In this document: positions 21,373-33,135 of the stretch, one piece after another | Layout: the number at the start of each line of letters is the position of its first letter | Numbering within the stretch: the first letter of the stretch is position 1 | Origin: Enchytraeus crypticus | Taxonomy: Eukaryota > Annelida > Clitellata > Enchytraeida > Enchytraeidae | NCBI GenBank assembly: GCA_905160935.1 | Contig: CAJHZI010000505.1 | Span: forward strand, 703,501-767,500 | Reading direction: 5' to 3' | DNA length: 64,000 bases | The notes under the pieces: generated by a model | Databases searched by the model: none | The model's input: the letters and a program-made list of their open reading frames with translations, nothing else | What the model was told of the DNA's origin: nothing | Translations under genes and position numbers: made by a program

Positions 21373-22020
21373 CCCTCTCTGTGTGTAGCCGAATAGTAGC
21401 TTACTTGTAATTGCTTCTATTAGTGATTAGCTCAATTAAGTCATCGTAATTCAAATGCAGACGTAATTGATTACCAATCTAAATCATCCTTGTTCATTAG
21501 ATGGCATTAATTACTTTCAATTTAGCACTATTAACGTTTTTTCATCAAAGGTTTCAAATAAAACGAGAAATCTCATATTGCTAGTTTATAAGCTTTGTTA
21601 CAATATCATTATACCCTATTGCTAATTTTAAGCAATCTTCCAACTGTACAAAACTTAAATTAGGGCCTAGTATTTATCCATAATTGTTATTCATTTTATA
21701 TAATATTTGTGAATTTATATATCGCCATAATAATATGATGTGGAGTTACGTTATGGAAACTGAACTAGTGCTAACTAGTAAAACATGTAGATGTATATAC
21801 AGATTTAAACGAAAATTTCTATTTTTTTAAATTTTAAAATTCAAGTTTTTACAATTTCAATTCTATTCGGAATAAAGTTCAATATCGCATGCTGAACTTT
21901 TGCAGTATCTGAAAACAAAATTATTTAAAATTAAAAGAGACTAAAACAAACGCACAGAGAGACACAGGAAAAGACCGAGCGTTCTAATAGACAACGATAA
22001 CTAACAAGATATCAGCAACT
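21372..22020. other. No gene or repeat recognised
   Basis: AT-rich desert. Confidence 0.5.
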
Positions 22021-22370
22021 TTTCAACAAGCTGATGGAACGCGATGCCAGCGGCGAACAATTTATGAGACAGGTTGCTGACTGAGACTGACAAGACGTTA
22101 CAGAGAGACCCGCTAGGAGAGGCAGGGGGTGGAGGGGGCTGGAGGTAGTCAGCGCCTAGTCCGGACCAACACATCAAGTGTTTCCGATGGATGATCTCTC
22201 AAGCAGGCTGGTACTGAGAACGATCTGCCGAGTGATATACGGAGTGGGGATTAGGGGTGAGGGGTGTCTGGGTCCCCTCAGCAACTGGCGCGAACGTAAA
22301 CGATTCGCCACGAATCGACGCCGTAGGGTTTGGGCTCTATATCTGTCTACCACGCTGATAGCACTCATAT
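22021..22370. other. GC-elevated island, frames on both strands
   Basis: Clear rise in GC against AT-rich flanks. It contains GCGAACAATTTATGAGAC and a G-rich GGAGGGGGCTGGAGG. A 91-codon plus frame (22178-22453) and a 64-codon minus frame (22174-22368) overlap; neither is a family I recognise. Candidate conserved noncoding element or exon. Confidence 0.3.
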
Positions 22371-23054
22371 ATTATCTGTCTGCCAGTGGTTGTCAACTTG
22401 TGGACCGGTTATTTGGGTTTCTTTTTTTGTATCGTTACAGTTACTGGAATTGAGATGTCGTTTGACTTACACCTAGTAAAGATATTATCATTTATAGTAT
22501 TATGAAGATTTATTGGCAGATTAGTTAACCGAAGGAGAGGGCCCATATGATTACCAATTTTAATATGGTTCAAGAAACCGCTATATTTTACACGAATGTT
22601 CCTGCTTGAAGAAAGTGATTAAAATGAACTAATGGAAGGCAAGATCAATACAGCAGTTTACTAAATTCTGCAAAATATTCTGCAAGACCAATCCAAGAAC
22701 TGAAGTTGCTTATTGTTGACTTAGTCTGAAATTTTTTAATGTTCTCAAAGCTCGAAGAGCAATTTAAGAGATGAAGCTGGACTATAGCTATCATAAACTT
22801 TATAGCTAGGAACAGGAAGGAGTAAGTATCCTACGAACGAGAGCAGGTGGGTATTTGAGATGATACAGGAGTGTGGTTAAGAAAGGCAGTCGTATGGTTG
22901 ATAAAAGCAGCTGGATAGTTGAGATGAGTAGGGTATGGTTGAGAGAAGCAGCTGGATGATTGATAAAGGTAGCTGAATGTTTGAAATTGGGCAGGTTTGT
23001 AGTTGAAAAAGACAGATGAGTGGTTGAGATGAGGCATAAGCTTAATTGTATATA
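22371..23054. repeat. AT-rich, then degenerate tandem repeat 22850-23030
   Basis: From about 22850 a loosely repeated motif of the type GTGGTTGAGAAAGGCAG / TGGTTGATAAAAGCAGCTG occurs several times. No gene is seen. Confidence 0.5.
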
Positions 23055-23195
23055 ACTGGCTGGAGCCAGTGGCGAAGTCGGTAAGATACTCGACCGCGGA
23101 TCAGTTGATGCGGGTTCAAATCCTGGGCTCGCCCGTCAATGACATCGCTTTCGAGTGAGGAAACTGACGTTAACCTTAGCTTTACCAGCTTTAGC
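23055..23195 (+). mobile_element. SINE-A, best-preserved copy
   Basis: The clearest SINE-A. Head GGAGCCAGTGGCGAAGTCGG; A box TGGCGAAGTCGG; B box GGTTCAAATCC. A stem-loop with a UUCG loop follows, then GGAAACTGACGTTAACCTTA and a TTTACCAGCTTTAGC end. 23055-23070 is a perfect ACTGGCT-GG-AGCCAGT palindrome joining the head to an inverted copy of its first 7 bases. About 135 bp; probably pol III transcribed when young. Confidence 0.9.
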
Positions 23196-23212
23196 TCTAC
23201 ATATCCGCAACA

Positions 23213-23295
23213 ATGCAAAAAACACCACGAGGTATTTTAAGAAAATTCAAGAGCTAGTAACTGTGGACCTGCCATTGGGGAGTCTTCTCAGTTGT
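23213..23295 (+). mobile_element. LINE-R 3' end (decayed)
   Basis: Ends GTGGACCTGCC-ATTG-GGGAGTC. Only the last part of the element is recognisable. Confidence 0.45.
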
Positions 23296-23627
23296 ATTAT
23301 CAAGACAAAGGTTGAGAACTGTGTGAAGAGTTGATTGTAATCGCTAGTCGTCAATCTCATCGAGCGAATGTAAACTATTTAGTATTTCTGTACGCTGAAT
23401 TATTACATGGATTGATTTATGTGAACGGTCGTATTTATTTGTAATGAGAGACTTTCAGTGTGCATGGGAGCTTTCTAAACACACTTATCTGCTGCCAGTA
23501 GTCTCTAACAAATGAGATTTTCTCATTCATTTTCTGTACATGTAAATTACCAATAACACAGTGTATTATACAGTGTTATTTTAACTCATGGGCAACGTCA
23601 ACGCTGTACAGTGTGTACAGTTCTCTT

Positions 23628-23628
<1 letters not shown>
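23296..23628. other. No gene or repeat recognised
   Basis: AT-rich; nothing recognised before the AAT run. Confidence 0.45.
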
Positions 23629-23661
<33 letters not shown>

Positions 23662-23775
23662 TAAAGGTTCAACGTCCGTTTCCTCATCCAGGGATAATAT
23701 CAGGGACATCCCCAACAGCACACATCACTACAGATCAATTCACCCAGACAAATCTGCGAAAGAAATGTGCTGAGT
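23629..23775 (-). mobile_element. L2-type LINE 3' end with (AAT)n tail
   Basis: Minus-strand copy of the extreme 3' end of the L2 element. It reads CACATTTCTTTCGCAGAT, TCTGGGTGAATTGATCTGTA, the CCTG-loop stem, then GATGAGGAAACGGACGTTGA and the trinucleotide tail (AAT on the plus strand, 23629-23664). The beginning overlaps the last codons of the ORF end seen at 57850. Confidence 0.8.
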
Positions 23776-23781
23776 AGAAGT

Positions 23782-23817
<36 letters not shown>

Positions 23818-23860
23818 GTCGTCGTCGTCGTCGTCGTCATCATCCTCATCATCATCATCT
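23782..23860. repeat. (ATC)n-(GTC)n microsatellite
   Basis: About 12 ATC units, then GTC units, then ATC again. Confidence 0.95.
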
Positions 23861-24427
23861 TCCCTTTAAAATTTCTTGAAAAGTTCTCTTGAATACTTAG
23901 ATAATTTTATGTTCACGTATTTTTCTTTATCACTCTCAGTTCCTTTCCTCTCTATTTCTCAATAATTACAAGTGTAATATAATTTTTTTTTCTCTGATAG
24001 TGAATATTTCTACTTTCCTGGTTAAATCGCTATGTAGTAATTGCTTTTTCTAAACTTAGCTTTTATTGAAATATCATGCTATATTTACATGTAGCTAAAA
24101 AATTTAAGTTGCTAAGTACCTAATTTTCCTTTATTTACTGTATTTTTATTTATATTTAATACGGCTTTTCTTTACTGCTTGTTGCCGTACACTACTCTGA
24201 TTCGCTATGATGAAAAGTTGACATAGTTTGTAACGAAAGATGTTTACTAACTACTTACTCATTACTAATTACTATAATAATTATTATTATTACAACTATT
24301 ATTAAATTGTAACATATTTTAACATATTAAAAAATTTGTACTCATGGACTGCCACGATTCCAAACAAAGAACTAATTATCAAAATTAAAATTTCATATCC
24401 TTGACACAAAAATGATATCAAATACAG
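23861..24427. other. No gene or repeat recognised
   Basis: AT-rich desert. Confidence 0.5.
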
Positions 24428-24490
24428 TCCGACTGGATTCGAACTCGCGAACCCTTCGTTTTCCGATAAATTACCAACTGGGCTATTAAA
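24428..24490 (-). mobile_element. tRNA-like SINE head or pseudogene
   Basis: Minus strand shows a perfect A box (TAGCCCAGTTGG) and a B box (AGTTCGAATCC) about 30 bases apart. The cloverleaf stems are incomplete, so I favour a SINE head over a tRNA gene. Confidence 0.5.
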
Positions 24491-24582
24491 TCAATGTACG
24501 CAATTTCATTTCATGCCTTTTGAATAATTGTTACATTTATTTTTGATTTAGTTATTATGCTGATCTGCTTTGTTTTGCATAG

Positions 24583-24776
24583 TTATTATTCTAAATAGCC
24601 TAGGGGTAACATCATGAGGTTTTAAATGACAGACCCTGAGGTGAATTGAAACCTCGTGGGTTCGAATCCCGGCCTCGCTGATCTGAGAGGAAAATCTCGA
24701 ACATTCACTGGACTGGTTACACGGAAAATGGAATAAATTGCCTAACGGTTTAAACATGTGGTATTAAAAAGTGATA
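24583..24776 (+). mobile_element. SINE-B, best copy
   Basis: tRNA-related element with A box-like TAGCCTAGGGG and perfect B box GGTTCGAATCC. The body is GCTGATCTGAGAGGAAAATC, ACATTCACTGGACTGGTTAC and AATGGAATAAATTGCC, then GGTTTAAACATGTGG. Homologous copies are at 3701 (plus) and 59811 (minus). The 69-codon minus frame here is a shadow. Confidence 0.7.
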
Positions 24777-25040
24777 GATATCAACATAGTTGATCTTTTC
24801 ACTATAATGCGTGTTTACTTTACTTTATTCATTTCTTGATATAATTTTTAAAAAGTGGGGATGTGAATTGTTAGAGTCTGTAAATGTATTCTAGACTAGA
24901 TATACTAGTATAAATAGTCGATAATTAATCTCAATAACGTTGATATGAGTTAAACGATGGTTGATATATCAACATAGGCTCTTTATGTATATGCACTAGA
25001 TCAATGAAATTTTTTATAGACGTAAAAACCTCTATATACG
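24777..25040. other. No gene or repeat recognised
   Basis: AT-rich. Confidence 0.4.
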
Positions 25041-25102
25041 TCCTGACATCGCTTTCGAGTGAGGAAACTGACGTTAACATTAGCTTATATTACCAGCTTT
25101 AT
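25041..25102 (+). mobile_element. SINE-A 3' fragment
   Basis: 5'-truncated. It starts CCTGACATCGCTTTCGAG and continues GAGGAAACTGACGTTAACA to TTACCAGCTTT. Confidence 0.8.
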
Positions 25103-25249
25103 GCCATCTTTCTTGTGCACTGCTTAAACACTAGAAAAATAGTATAGCTTCCACTCACGAGGAATATAGGCACAACTGTAGCCTACATGTATAGGCCTAC
25201 TGTACTATACCGTCATTCTCGTCCAACAGCGTACCAGAAACCAGGACTT

Positions 25250-25400
25250 CAATCCTTTATGCGTCACAAGCGGCGACTAAGCAAGAACTGAGGAAGACAT
25301 GGAAAAACAACCTCTGAGGCCATTTGTTCAGTATATACGCTACATCAAGGTGCTGGCAAAACACAGCCCTTTGTGAAAGATTTAACTTGATGATTATTCT
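25250..25400 (+). repeat. Rep-C fragment
   Basis: Contains GCGACTAAGCAAGAACTGAG, CTGAGGCCATTTGTTCA and CACAGCCCTTTGTGAAAGAT. It lacks the terminal hairpin. Confidence 0.6.
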
Positions 25401-25444
25401 ATCATCTTCCTATGCTGCGTTTGTGTCTGTTGCTGCAGAGGCTG

Positions 25445-25512
25445 CATTAGACGCCCCTGATATTGCCTTATGGCGAGGAACCGGAAGCTAAATTCTTATT
25501 GATTGACTTCTA
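25445..25512 (+). mobile_element. LINE/SINE 3' tail fragment
   Basis: GCCCCTGATATTGCC-TTAT-GGCGAGGAACC, then GGAAGCTAAATTCTTATTG and a TTGATTG tail. Same tail class as 17075 (minus). Confidence 0.65.
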
Positions 25513-25839
25513 TATGAACGAGATGTAAACTATGAGAAAAAGGTCTTGCACTAAGTTTCTGTATTCCAATAGGGGAAAGTCTTAATCTTTCCCTTTCCGG
25601 TTGATATAATGGGTCAGGTAATTTCCAGTCACCAACTAAATTTTTTGTAATTTTTTGTCACATTTACGATTAAAGATTTGATTTTACTATCAGATTGGAT
25701 GGTTTAGAAAACAAAATATTGAGCTAAACGTCAGATAGAGCAAATAAGAACTTTAGCTAAGTTCTTATTATTGAAATATTGATTATATATTGTACTGTAT
25801 TTGTATCAACCTCAGGGTAAACAGGATTGTTATCTCGGG
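25513..25839. other. No gene or repeat recognised
   Basis: AT-rich. Confidence 0.4.
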
Positions 25840-26040
25840 GAATGACGAACCTATCCAGTAAATGTTAGTCGAAGCTGAGGAAGGAATAGGGGGCCCACCT
25901 CGCCATACGCAGAATCCCCAAGAATAGTGGTATATCAAAAGGAATGTTATTGAAGAGTTACAGTTCCACTCGAAAGATACAGAAGAATGGAAGCGTTATA
26001 TACCATAGACCTGTCAATAGGCAGTGCACTAAGAGAGAGA
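25840..26040 (+). mobile_element. Rep-C/LINE-R 3' end
   Basis: GAAGCTGAGGAAGGAATAGG and CCCACCTCGCC resemble Rep-C. From 25960 it reads the LINE-R end and stops at AGACCTGTC-AATA-GGCAGTGCACTAAG plus AGAGAGA. The CTGTC/GGCAG stem is kept by a G-U pair. Confidence 0.65.
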
Positions 26041-26402
26041 TATTAGTATCTTAATTGAATTTCTCGGTCTGTGAAATTTACACTGCTATTATTCATTGTT
26101 GGACTGATATCCAGTAAACGAAACTGTAAAACGCTTTACGTTGATAAAGAAATATAAACTTTAACATTTTTAATTTGCATTACAGTCTCAATAATATAAT
26201 TAAACATTATTAGTTGCTATAAAATTAAATAGTTTGCTAACTTAACTTCTCTGTGTTTAACGTTAGAACTTACAATTCAAATGAATTCATGATAAGCGTA
26301 TGCTATAGTTTGATGGATCGAACATTTTTACGCCAAGCAACGGGACGTTATAATATGACATTTCTCTTGCGCTATTGTATATCTTATTTATTCCTATATC
26401 AG
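26041..26402. other. No gene recognised
   Basis: AT-rich, leading into a GC-elevated block. Confidence 0.4.
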
Positions 26403-26578
26403 ATCATGGCGGCTCGCGGTGGCTATAGCGATTTTGCGTATAACAGATTGCCTCGCAAACCCCGGGGACTCTGCAATGCATATTCAGGGACCCTGGTGGA
26501 CGATACATCACGCCACTTGGATAGAAGATGTAATTCGTCCATCGATTGTCGCTTCAGTATTGAGAGAAAGTGGCAGAG
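26403..26578 (+). other. Possible exon or conserved island
   Basis: A sharply GC-richer block in an AT-rich desert. On the plus strand it is open with ATG at 26406, encoding about 58 residues starting MAARGGYSDFAYNRL and including three Cys. It is bounded by an acceptor-like TTCCTATATCAG at its left edge and a donor-like AG|GTATGA at its right. The minus strand is also open. I recognise no family, and no second copy is seen in the window. It may be a real exon, a TE fragment or a conserved noncoding element. Confidence 0.3.
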
Positions 26579-26670
26579 GTATGACTACCAAGGCATAAAT
26601 GTATTATATATTACGTTTAATAATTTTATAGTAATGCTCTTTATATATTGTACAATTAAATTTATTTTGG

Positions 26671-26788
26671 TTATATATATATATATATATATAATTAATA
26701 GGGGCTATATATAATATATATATAATTTATATATATATAATATACATGTATACAGGTATGTATATATATATCTATATATATATAATAA
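26671..26788. repeat. (TA)n tract
   Basis: Interrupted TA microsatellite on the 3' side of the following L2 copy. Confidence 0.9.
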
Positions 26789-27062
26789 AAAAGGTTTAAC
26801 GCCCGTTTCCTCATCCAGGGATGATGTCAGGGACGTACCCACAGAAGACATCACTACAGATCAATTCACTCAGACCTATCTGCAAAGAAATGTCCTGAAG
26901 AGAAGTAAGCTACTAAACGAAAGCCAGTCCGGCCATCAAACATCGTCTGGGTAGATTGATTATATCTATAATGGTGGGAAAATGTAAGTCTTAAGCTTGC
27001 TAGAGAAAGTTGAATGAGAAAAACAAGAGCGAAGGTTAGCAGGTAAAGCTGACCTATATACA
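26789..27062 (-). pseudogene. L2-type LINE 3' end with ORF tail
   Basis: The minus strand encodes the last residues seen at the end of the 55.7 kb element (blocks SLASLRLTFSH, DGRTGFRL and YFSSGHFF). It continues with the 3' untranslated tail CTGACATCATCCCTGGATGA and GGAAACGGGCGTTAAACCTT. 5'-truncated. It preserves the complete tail that is deleted in the 57.9 kb copy. Confidence 0.8.
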
Positions 27063-27319
27063 TTATACAGGTAGGCCTATATAGGTATGTATTCAGAGGT
27101 AGTTATTTAATATAAAACTTTATTGTTATAATTAAACAAGGAATTAGTCAATCTCAGAAGCAATATTTTCTAAGATATGCTAAAGTAATTGTTTGTGCAT
27201 TGAATTCCGTAAGTTACATTTTAGCACATTAATGCTAATGTTTTAACTTGAAACTGACGTGTGTATAGGAACTGTAACAAGTTTATGTGCATCTAACTTC
27301 ATTTGTACATTCCTATAAT

Positions 27320-27321
<2 letters not shown>
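27063..27321. other. No gene or repeat recognised
   Basis: AT-rich. Confidence 0.4.

Positions 27322-27362
<41 letters not shown>
27322..27362. repeat. (AT)n microsatellite
   Basis: Near-perfect dinucleotide run. Confidence 0.95.
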
Positions 27363-28323
<961 letters not shown>

Positions 28324-28570
28324 TTAGTGATACATGTGAGAAATTACAGGGTAATCGTTGAAATGGCCAGTTATCAGATGGCGTATCATGCAGTCGTAGT
28401 CCTGTGAGAGTTGTGCCGGTATCTCACAGCGGCCATTAATCATTATCAACTCATTGTGATCGTGTAATACACAGTATACGGGCGGGCGAGGCGCTCTGAA
28501 GCTGAATGGGCAATCTCTCCACAGTTTCGTATATACCTGTCGTCTAGTTTTACTGTTTTTGGACACGGAC
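28324..28570. other. GC-elevated island with homeobox-like core sites
   Basis: Contains GCGGCCATTAATCATTATC and GGGCGGGCGAGGCGC. An 80-codon minus frame is unrecognised. Several TAAT/ATTA cores fit an enhancer-like element, but this is inference. Confidence 0.25.
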
Positions 28571-29614
28571 GATTAACTGTCGTCGTGTATCTTAAATATC
28601 TTAGCAGAGATATTGTGCTGAGTTACAATTATATAGCATATGATTTGTTAATAATGAGATGGCAGTCTTGAAATGATGAGATTGTATGAATAATGGTTGG
28701 CGTTATTACATGAGTGGTTCGAGGTATAGTGGTACTTAGAGCGAACTTTTATAATCGATATTTATAGTAAAATTATCTTTATTACATCATGAGGTCATTT
28801 TTCTGAGTGATCCGTACTTTGAACCTGTCTTATCATGCATTCTAAGGCGCAATATAGAAAACTAAGCCAACTCCTAAACTTAACCCTCCCTCCATTTCTG
28901 TGATTCTGTGATAAAAAATTAAATTATAGGTAACTGAATCAAACGTGAGTGCATATTAATGATAACGAAGGAGAATTATAGCAGAAGTAAAAACGATATA
29001 TTACAATTGACAAATATTTAATTTGTAATGGTGGTTTCTCATGAACAGCAGAATAAGAGAGGTGGACGAAATAAGAGTTTGTGAAGATCTAGATATTAGA
29101 GAATGAGAAAATAGATGAGATAATGGGCTAAAAAATGTAATAAGAGGAGATGGGAAAGTGGGTTGCTAAATTGAGGATGAAGAGAAGGGGATGGGGATTA
29201 ACCGGTAGCACTTCGGTAATTTGTTCGATTATCGCTCGAGATAAATAGATGCATGTTTCAAAATCCTATATTCTCCCTTTTACTAATGCGCATTCGAGAA
29301 AGGAAGTCAAGTTTTTTAAAGAGTTTAGAAATACGGTAAGCATTGAGTCCAGAGAGGTTAGGACCAGGTGTCCGTGTGTCCCAATCAGCTTAGTCCCATC
29401 AATCACATATGTATCACTGCTCTAGTATCAGTAAGGACTGCTCTTTATTTTATTTCTGAGTAAAATTGAATTGCGTCAAATCAAAAATGAACGCCCAAAA
29501 TGATCGTCACTTTATATCCGAAGGAAAAAATCTGAAAATTACATAAAATGTTATCCCTTTCTTATGGTATCAAGCAATGCAAAAGTGGCTACAGTAAAGG
29601 AAATTTCGGGCTAC
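28571..29614. other. No gene or repeat recognised
   Basis: AT-rich desert of about 1 kb. Confidence 0.5.
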
Positions 29615-29772
29615 CTACCATTATAAAGAGGCAGGGGCAGGCCGAGATTAGGTATGTTAAATGATTTTAAGACCCACTCATATGCGTACATGAAGAGGAA
29701 AGCTGAACACGAAGAAGAGTGGAGGAGTTAGTACCATGGTCCTGCCAGTAGGCAATGCACTAAGATAGAGAC
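29615..29772 (+). pseudogene. LINE-R C-terminus
   Basis: Encodes RGRGRPRLGMLNDF, then AYMKRKAEHEEEWRS and a terminal HGPASRQCTKIE-type reading, matching the minus-strand copy at 7481. It ends GGTCCTGCC-AGTA-GGCAATGCACTAAG, a hairpin with one lost pair, followed by GATAGAG. Truncated and inactive. Confidence 0.75.
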
Positions 29773-30317
29773 TATTAAAAATTCCTAGATCCACCCTTGA
29801 TGGGAGGAGTGGGGGCTAACGAATTGAGACAGAGGAAAATGGTGCGGTAGGTAGGGAGAGTAGGGACTGAGAGACCGCTGCTCAACATCAACAGCTCTCA
29901 CTTGATTTACATAAAAGATCTCGCTTCCGCCTGTCAGGTCATAATTAGTGATTTATCACAAATCAGTTGCTCAAAATCAATTACTGCCTTGTCTGGAATA
30001 ATACGACACGCATGGCGGAGTGGTTCGTTACTCTTTCTGGCCGAAGGCAAAGGACCTCGAGTGGCCAGTAGTCGTGTGATGTAGACATGGACAAACAGGG
30101 GGCCTTAACTACTAAGGGGGGAGGCACATATGACATGCTAGATACTACAATTTGTCTGAACTAGTAGTTTGAGTATTAAGTTATCGAACATCTGATCAGC
30201 ATGATGCCAGATTCGAATCCATTGTTAACTCTAATTTCACCGTTATCAGCAAAATTTCGTGACATTAGATTGACGCATAACTCTGTTTATCTTTACTCGT
30301 CTTTAGCTATGTTATTG
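29773..30317. other. No gene recognised
   Basis: 30000-30070 has a tRNA-like ATGGCGGAGTGGTTCG start without a B box or cloverleaf. Otherwise nothing. Confidence 0.4.
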
Positions 30318-30412
30318 CTTTTTAAAGCCAAGTTTAACGTCAGTTTTCTGTTCGATAGCAAGTCAGTTACGGTAGAGCACTGGATTTGATTCATGTACGG
30401 ACTGATTTAGAT
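30318..30412 (-). mobile_element. SINE-A fragment (diverged)
   Basis: Minus-strand alignment to SINE-A over the tail (GTTTAACGTCAGTTTTC) and the region before the head (GGATTTGATTCATG). Strongly diverged. Confidence 0.5.
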
Positions 30413-31530
30413 TTACCTGATTTGAAGATCGCTGAAAATGCTGCGAGACATCTGCTGAATTGAGACGCCCCGAAGCCCCGACTCCCTGACGCCCCGAACC
30501 TGCTGAATCCGGTTGTGAAGTTATGAAACATGCCCATACCATGACGTTAGTAGTAACTAGTTCATTGCATTGTTAACTATTTATGCTGTTTTTGTTCTTA
30601 TTGTGTTCTAGAAATCGTGACTAAAAGTTTCTACAGTGATTTAAATCTATATGGCTGATCTGTTTTGCTTCTGAGATAACACTGTGCTATAGTTACAGGT
30701 CAATCTCTTAAAACTTAAATTAAAGTGGGAATTTTTCATTTTGGAGAGATGTAACTAAATGTAACTATACAGAGTTACTTATACAAAGTTTCTATTTCAT
30801 TCTGTTCATTTGTTTGCTTATTTTGGCTGTTTATATTGATATTTAGTTAGCACAAACTAAATTGAGGATATTAAAAACTAAATAAGCAAATAAATAAAAT
30901 AACAGCAGCAGATTTAGCTGCTGTTATTAGAGATGAGTAAACTCCAGCTTTAATGTCTTGTTTAAAGCTATTTTATTATTATGGTGTTTCATTGTTATCA
31001 CATAGTTCCTAACAGCAGTAACCATTAATTGTTATTTTGAAAAAGCAAAGATGATTATCTCAAGTGTTGCTAATATTCAATATTTTCACCTATATGCTAT
31101 TTGTTTCTATTGACGGGATATGAATGTAGCGATCACTCGCTAATTTCTTGATCAGTAGCTGGAGTGTTGAACGTGATTCAATAGTTCATCAGTTGCCCAT
31201 CGACCCGAGTGAGATTTGTTCTTTGGTCTGTTGACCTCAGCCTATTGACTGCAGACAGATTTAAGAATTATGACGAACGACTGAGCAGTGCGCTGAATAT
31301 AAATGTCATGGTAAACGGACTGGCCTTTTGACTCACAAAAATACTATATTAATTCTCAGAATAACCACAGAACCACAAATAAGTTTTCACAGAATTTTTT
31401 TGCTTTCATTTTCTATAACAACGTATGCTATTTTCTGTTACAGATACATGCAGGTCCCTAACAACAAATAGAACCTCGACTCTAGATCTCAGACGATTTA
31501 CTTGACTGACAGCAGGATGTCATTTCTTCA
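30413..31530. other. No gene; 12-bp hairpin at 30898-30928
   Basis: AT-rich. AATAACAGCAGC and its exact complement flank AGATTTA. A direct GACGCCCCGAA duplication lies near 30465-30500. Confidence 0.45.
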
Positions 31531-31800
31531 CTCACTCTCCTCACCTTTCTCCTCTTGCACACTTTATTGTCTCACTCTCTTGTTCAAGTGACACGACCAC
31601 ATCACACTGATCCCATTCTTGACGCTTTCTTGTCACATCCTCTCCAAGTCACGTGTTGGAGTGGAAAGTGAGGGGTGAACTCCTCGGATTTGATCCCAGC
31701 TCGTGAACCCGGATCACGGGGGTCTGCTGTACAAATAAATCATCCCAGGGCGGGGTGTCCGGAGACTGGCTTTCGAATCTGACGCGATTTACTTTGTCTC
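31531..31800. other. GC-elevated island
   Basis: Higher GC than surroundings. No frame or repeat recognised. Confidence 0.25.
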
Positions 31801-32849
31801 TTCTCTGACTATATTGACGAAAATATGTTAACCGGCTGACCTGCAGCCGCTGACCACCAGATTGAAAACCTGCTCTGAGCCATTGGACAGTGATGGATCA
31901 CAAAGTAAAGAGACTTTTTGATTAAACTGTAAGTAATTTTTAAGATCAGTATACAGATCGTTGACTGCTGTTATCAAGTTGTGTTGAGAAGCGCAAAATG
32001 GGTTACTATGTGTTAAGAAGAAGTGCTCAGTGTTGTCGTTGACGACTGTAGCAGTCTGATTGTGCTGCTGTCGTTGTGATACATATGTATCGTACAAATG
32101 TTACAAAAGTAGCGTCCAGTTCTTAGTAGTTAGTTGTATCCATGTATAGATCGGTCACCGATATCGTTCGATTTGGTCGTGAAAACAGAGAAAGGTTTAT
32201 TTATACTTTAAATATCATACATTTACATAAGGGACAACATATAACAGGGTATAGAGCTATTAGACTATAAAATTATGTTGCTAAAATCTTATTTTATTTA
32301 ATACATAATTAATTGGTAAAATGCACGTATTAAAAAGAGCAGTATTTTTGGTTCCAAATACTTCCTGATGGTCTCTGGCTGTAGCTTCAGTATTTTTAGT
32401 GTCAAATTCTGTTCATGTGTATCCTGGCATTTTCCTTGTATGAGAAAACGTACGTTAAACCTCTATATCTCAATTATTTTATTTTATTACTTTTTCTTCT
32501 TCTGTTTCTTATTCTTCGTCTTCTTATTATTATAATTAGTTTTTTATTTATCTCGGGTGTAAAGAACCCGAGATTTGATAGAAACGATTCTAGTAATACG
32601 TACTTATTGTTATTATTGTTGGTAAAGTTAACGTTAAAGTAATTTGCATTTGTATAGTCGTCGATGAGACATGACTAAGTTTAAAACTACAGTGATGTCA
32701 TTCCATTTTCCTGCTCTCTCCCTCTCTCTCCTTAATCTAATTGTTTTCCATAATAAATTTCATAAGACTTTGATTCCGATAGTCAAGCAAAAGCTTTTCC
32801 TCTTCCTTTCTTGAAAATCAAACACATCAACTTGTGAAGTTGAAATAAA
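31801..32849. other. No gene or repeat recognised
   Basis: The 89-codon minus frame at 31828-32097 is unrecognised. TTA/TTC-rich around 32480-32620. Confidence 0.45.
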
Positions 32850-33135
32850 TTCGAAGCTTTACTCTGTCCATCGAGGAAGTCTCCAGACATAGTTTCCAAT
32901 CTGTCCTGAGGCGTCAGTTTGATCCCGTCCATCGGATCTCTTGATCTGCGTACACAGTGAAATGACCCGTATCTAATTCCGCTCGGTGGCCCGGAAGAGG
33001 TCCAGCCGGATTACAGATGTCTGGAATACTTCTAAGAAGTTTAACAAGTCGGGAATCCGGTTCACTCTGGAGATTTTCCGATCGGATAATCCTAACGGAA
33101 AGAAGAGGAATGTTTACGCTGCGAGGTTGCAGTAA
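32850..33135. other. GC-elevated island
   Basis: Contains GGATCTCTTGATCTGCG, GGTGGCCCGGAAGAGG and CCGGATTACAGATGTC (a GGATTA core as bound by Otx-type homeodomains). No coding frame. Candidate cis-regulatory element by composition only. Confidence 0.3.

Noticed and set aside
30000-30075. tRNA gene starting ATGGCGGAGTGGTTCG
   Set aside because: No B box and no cloverleaf; at most a decayed fragment.
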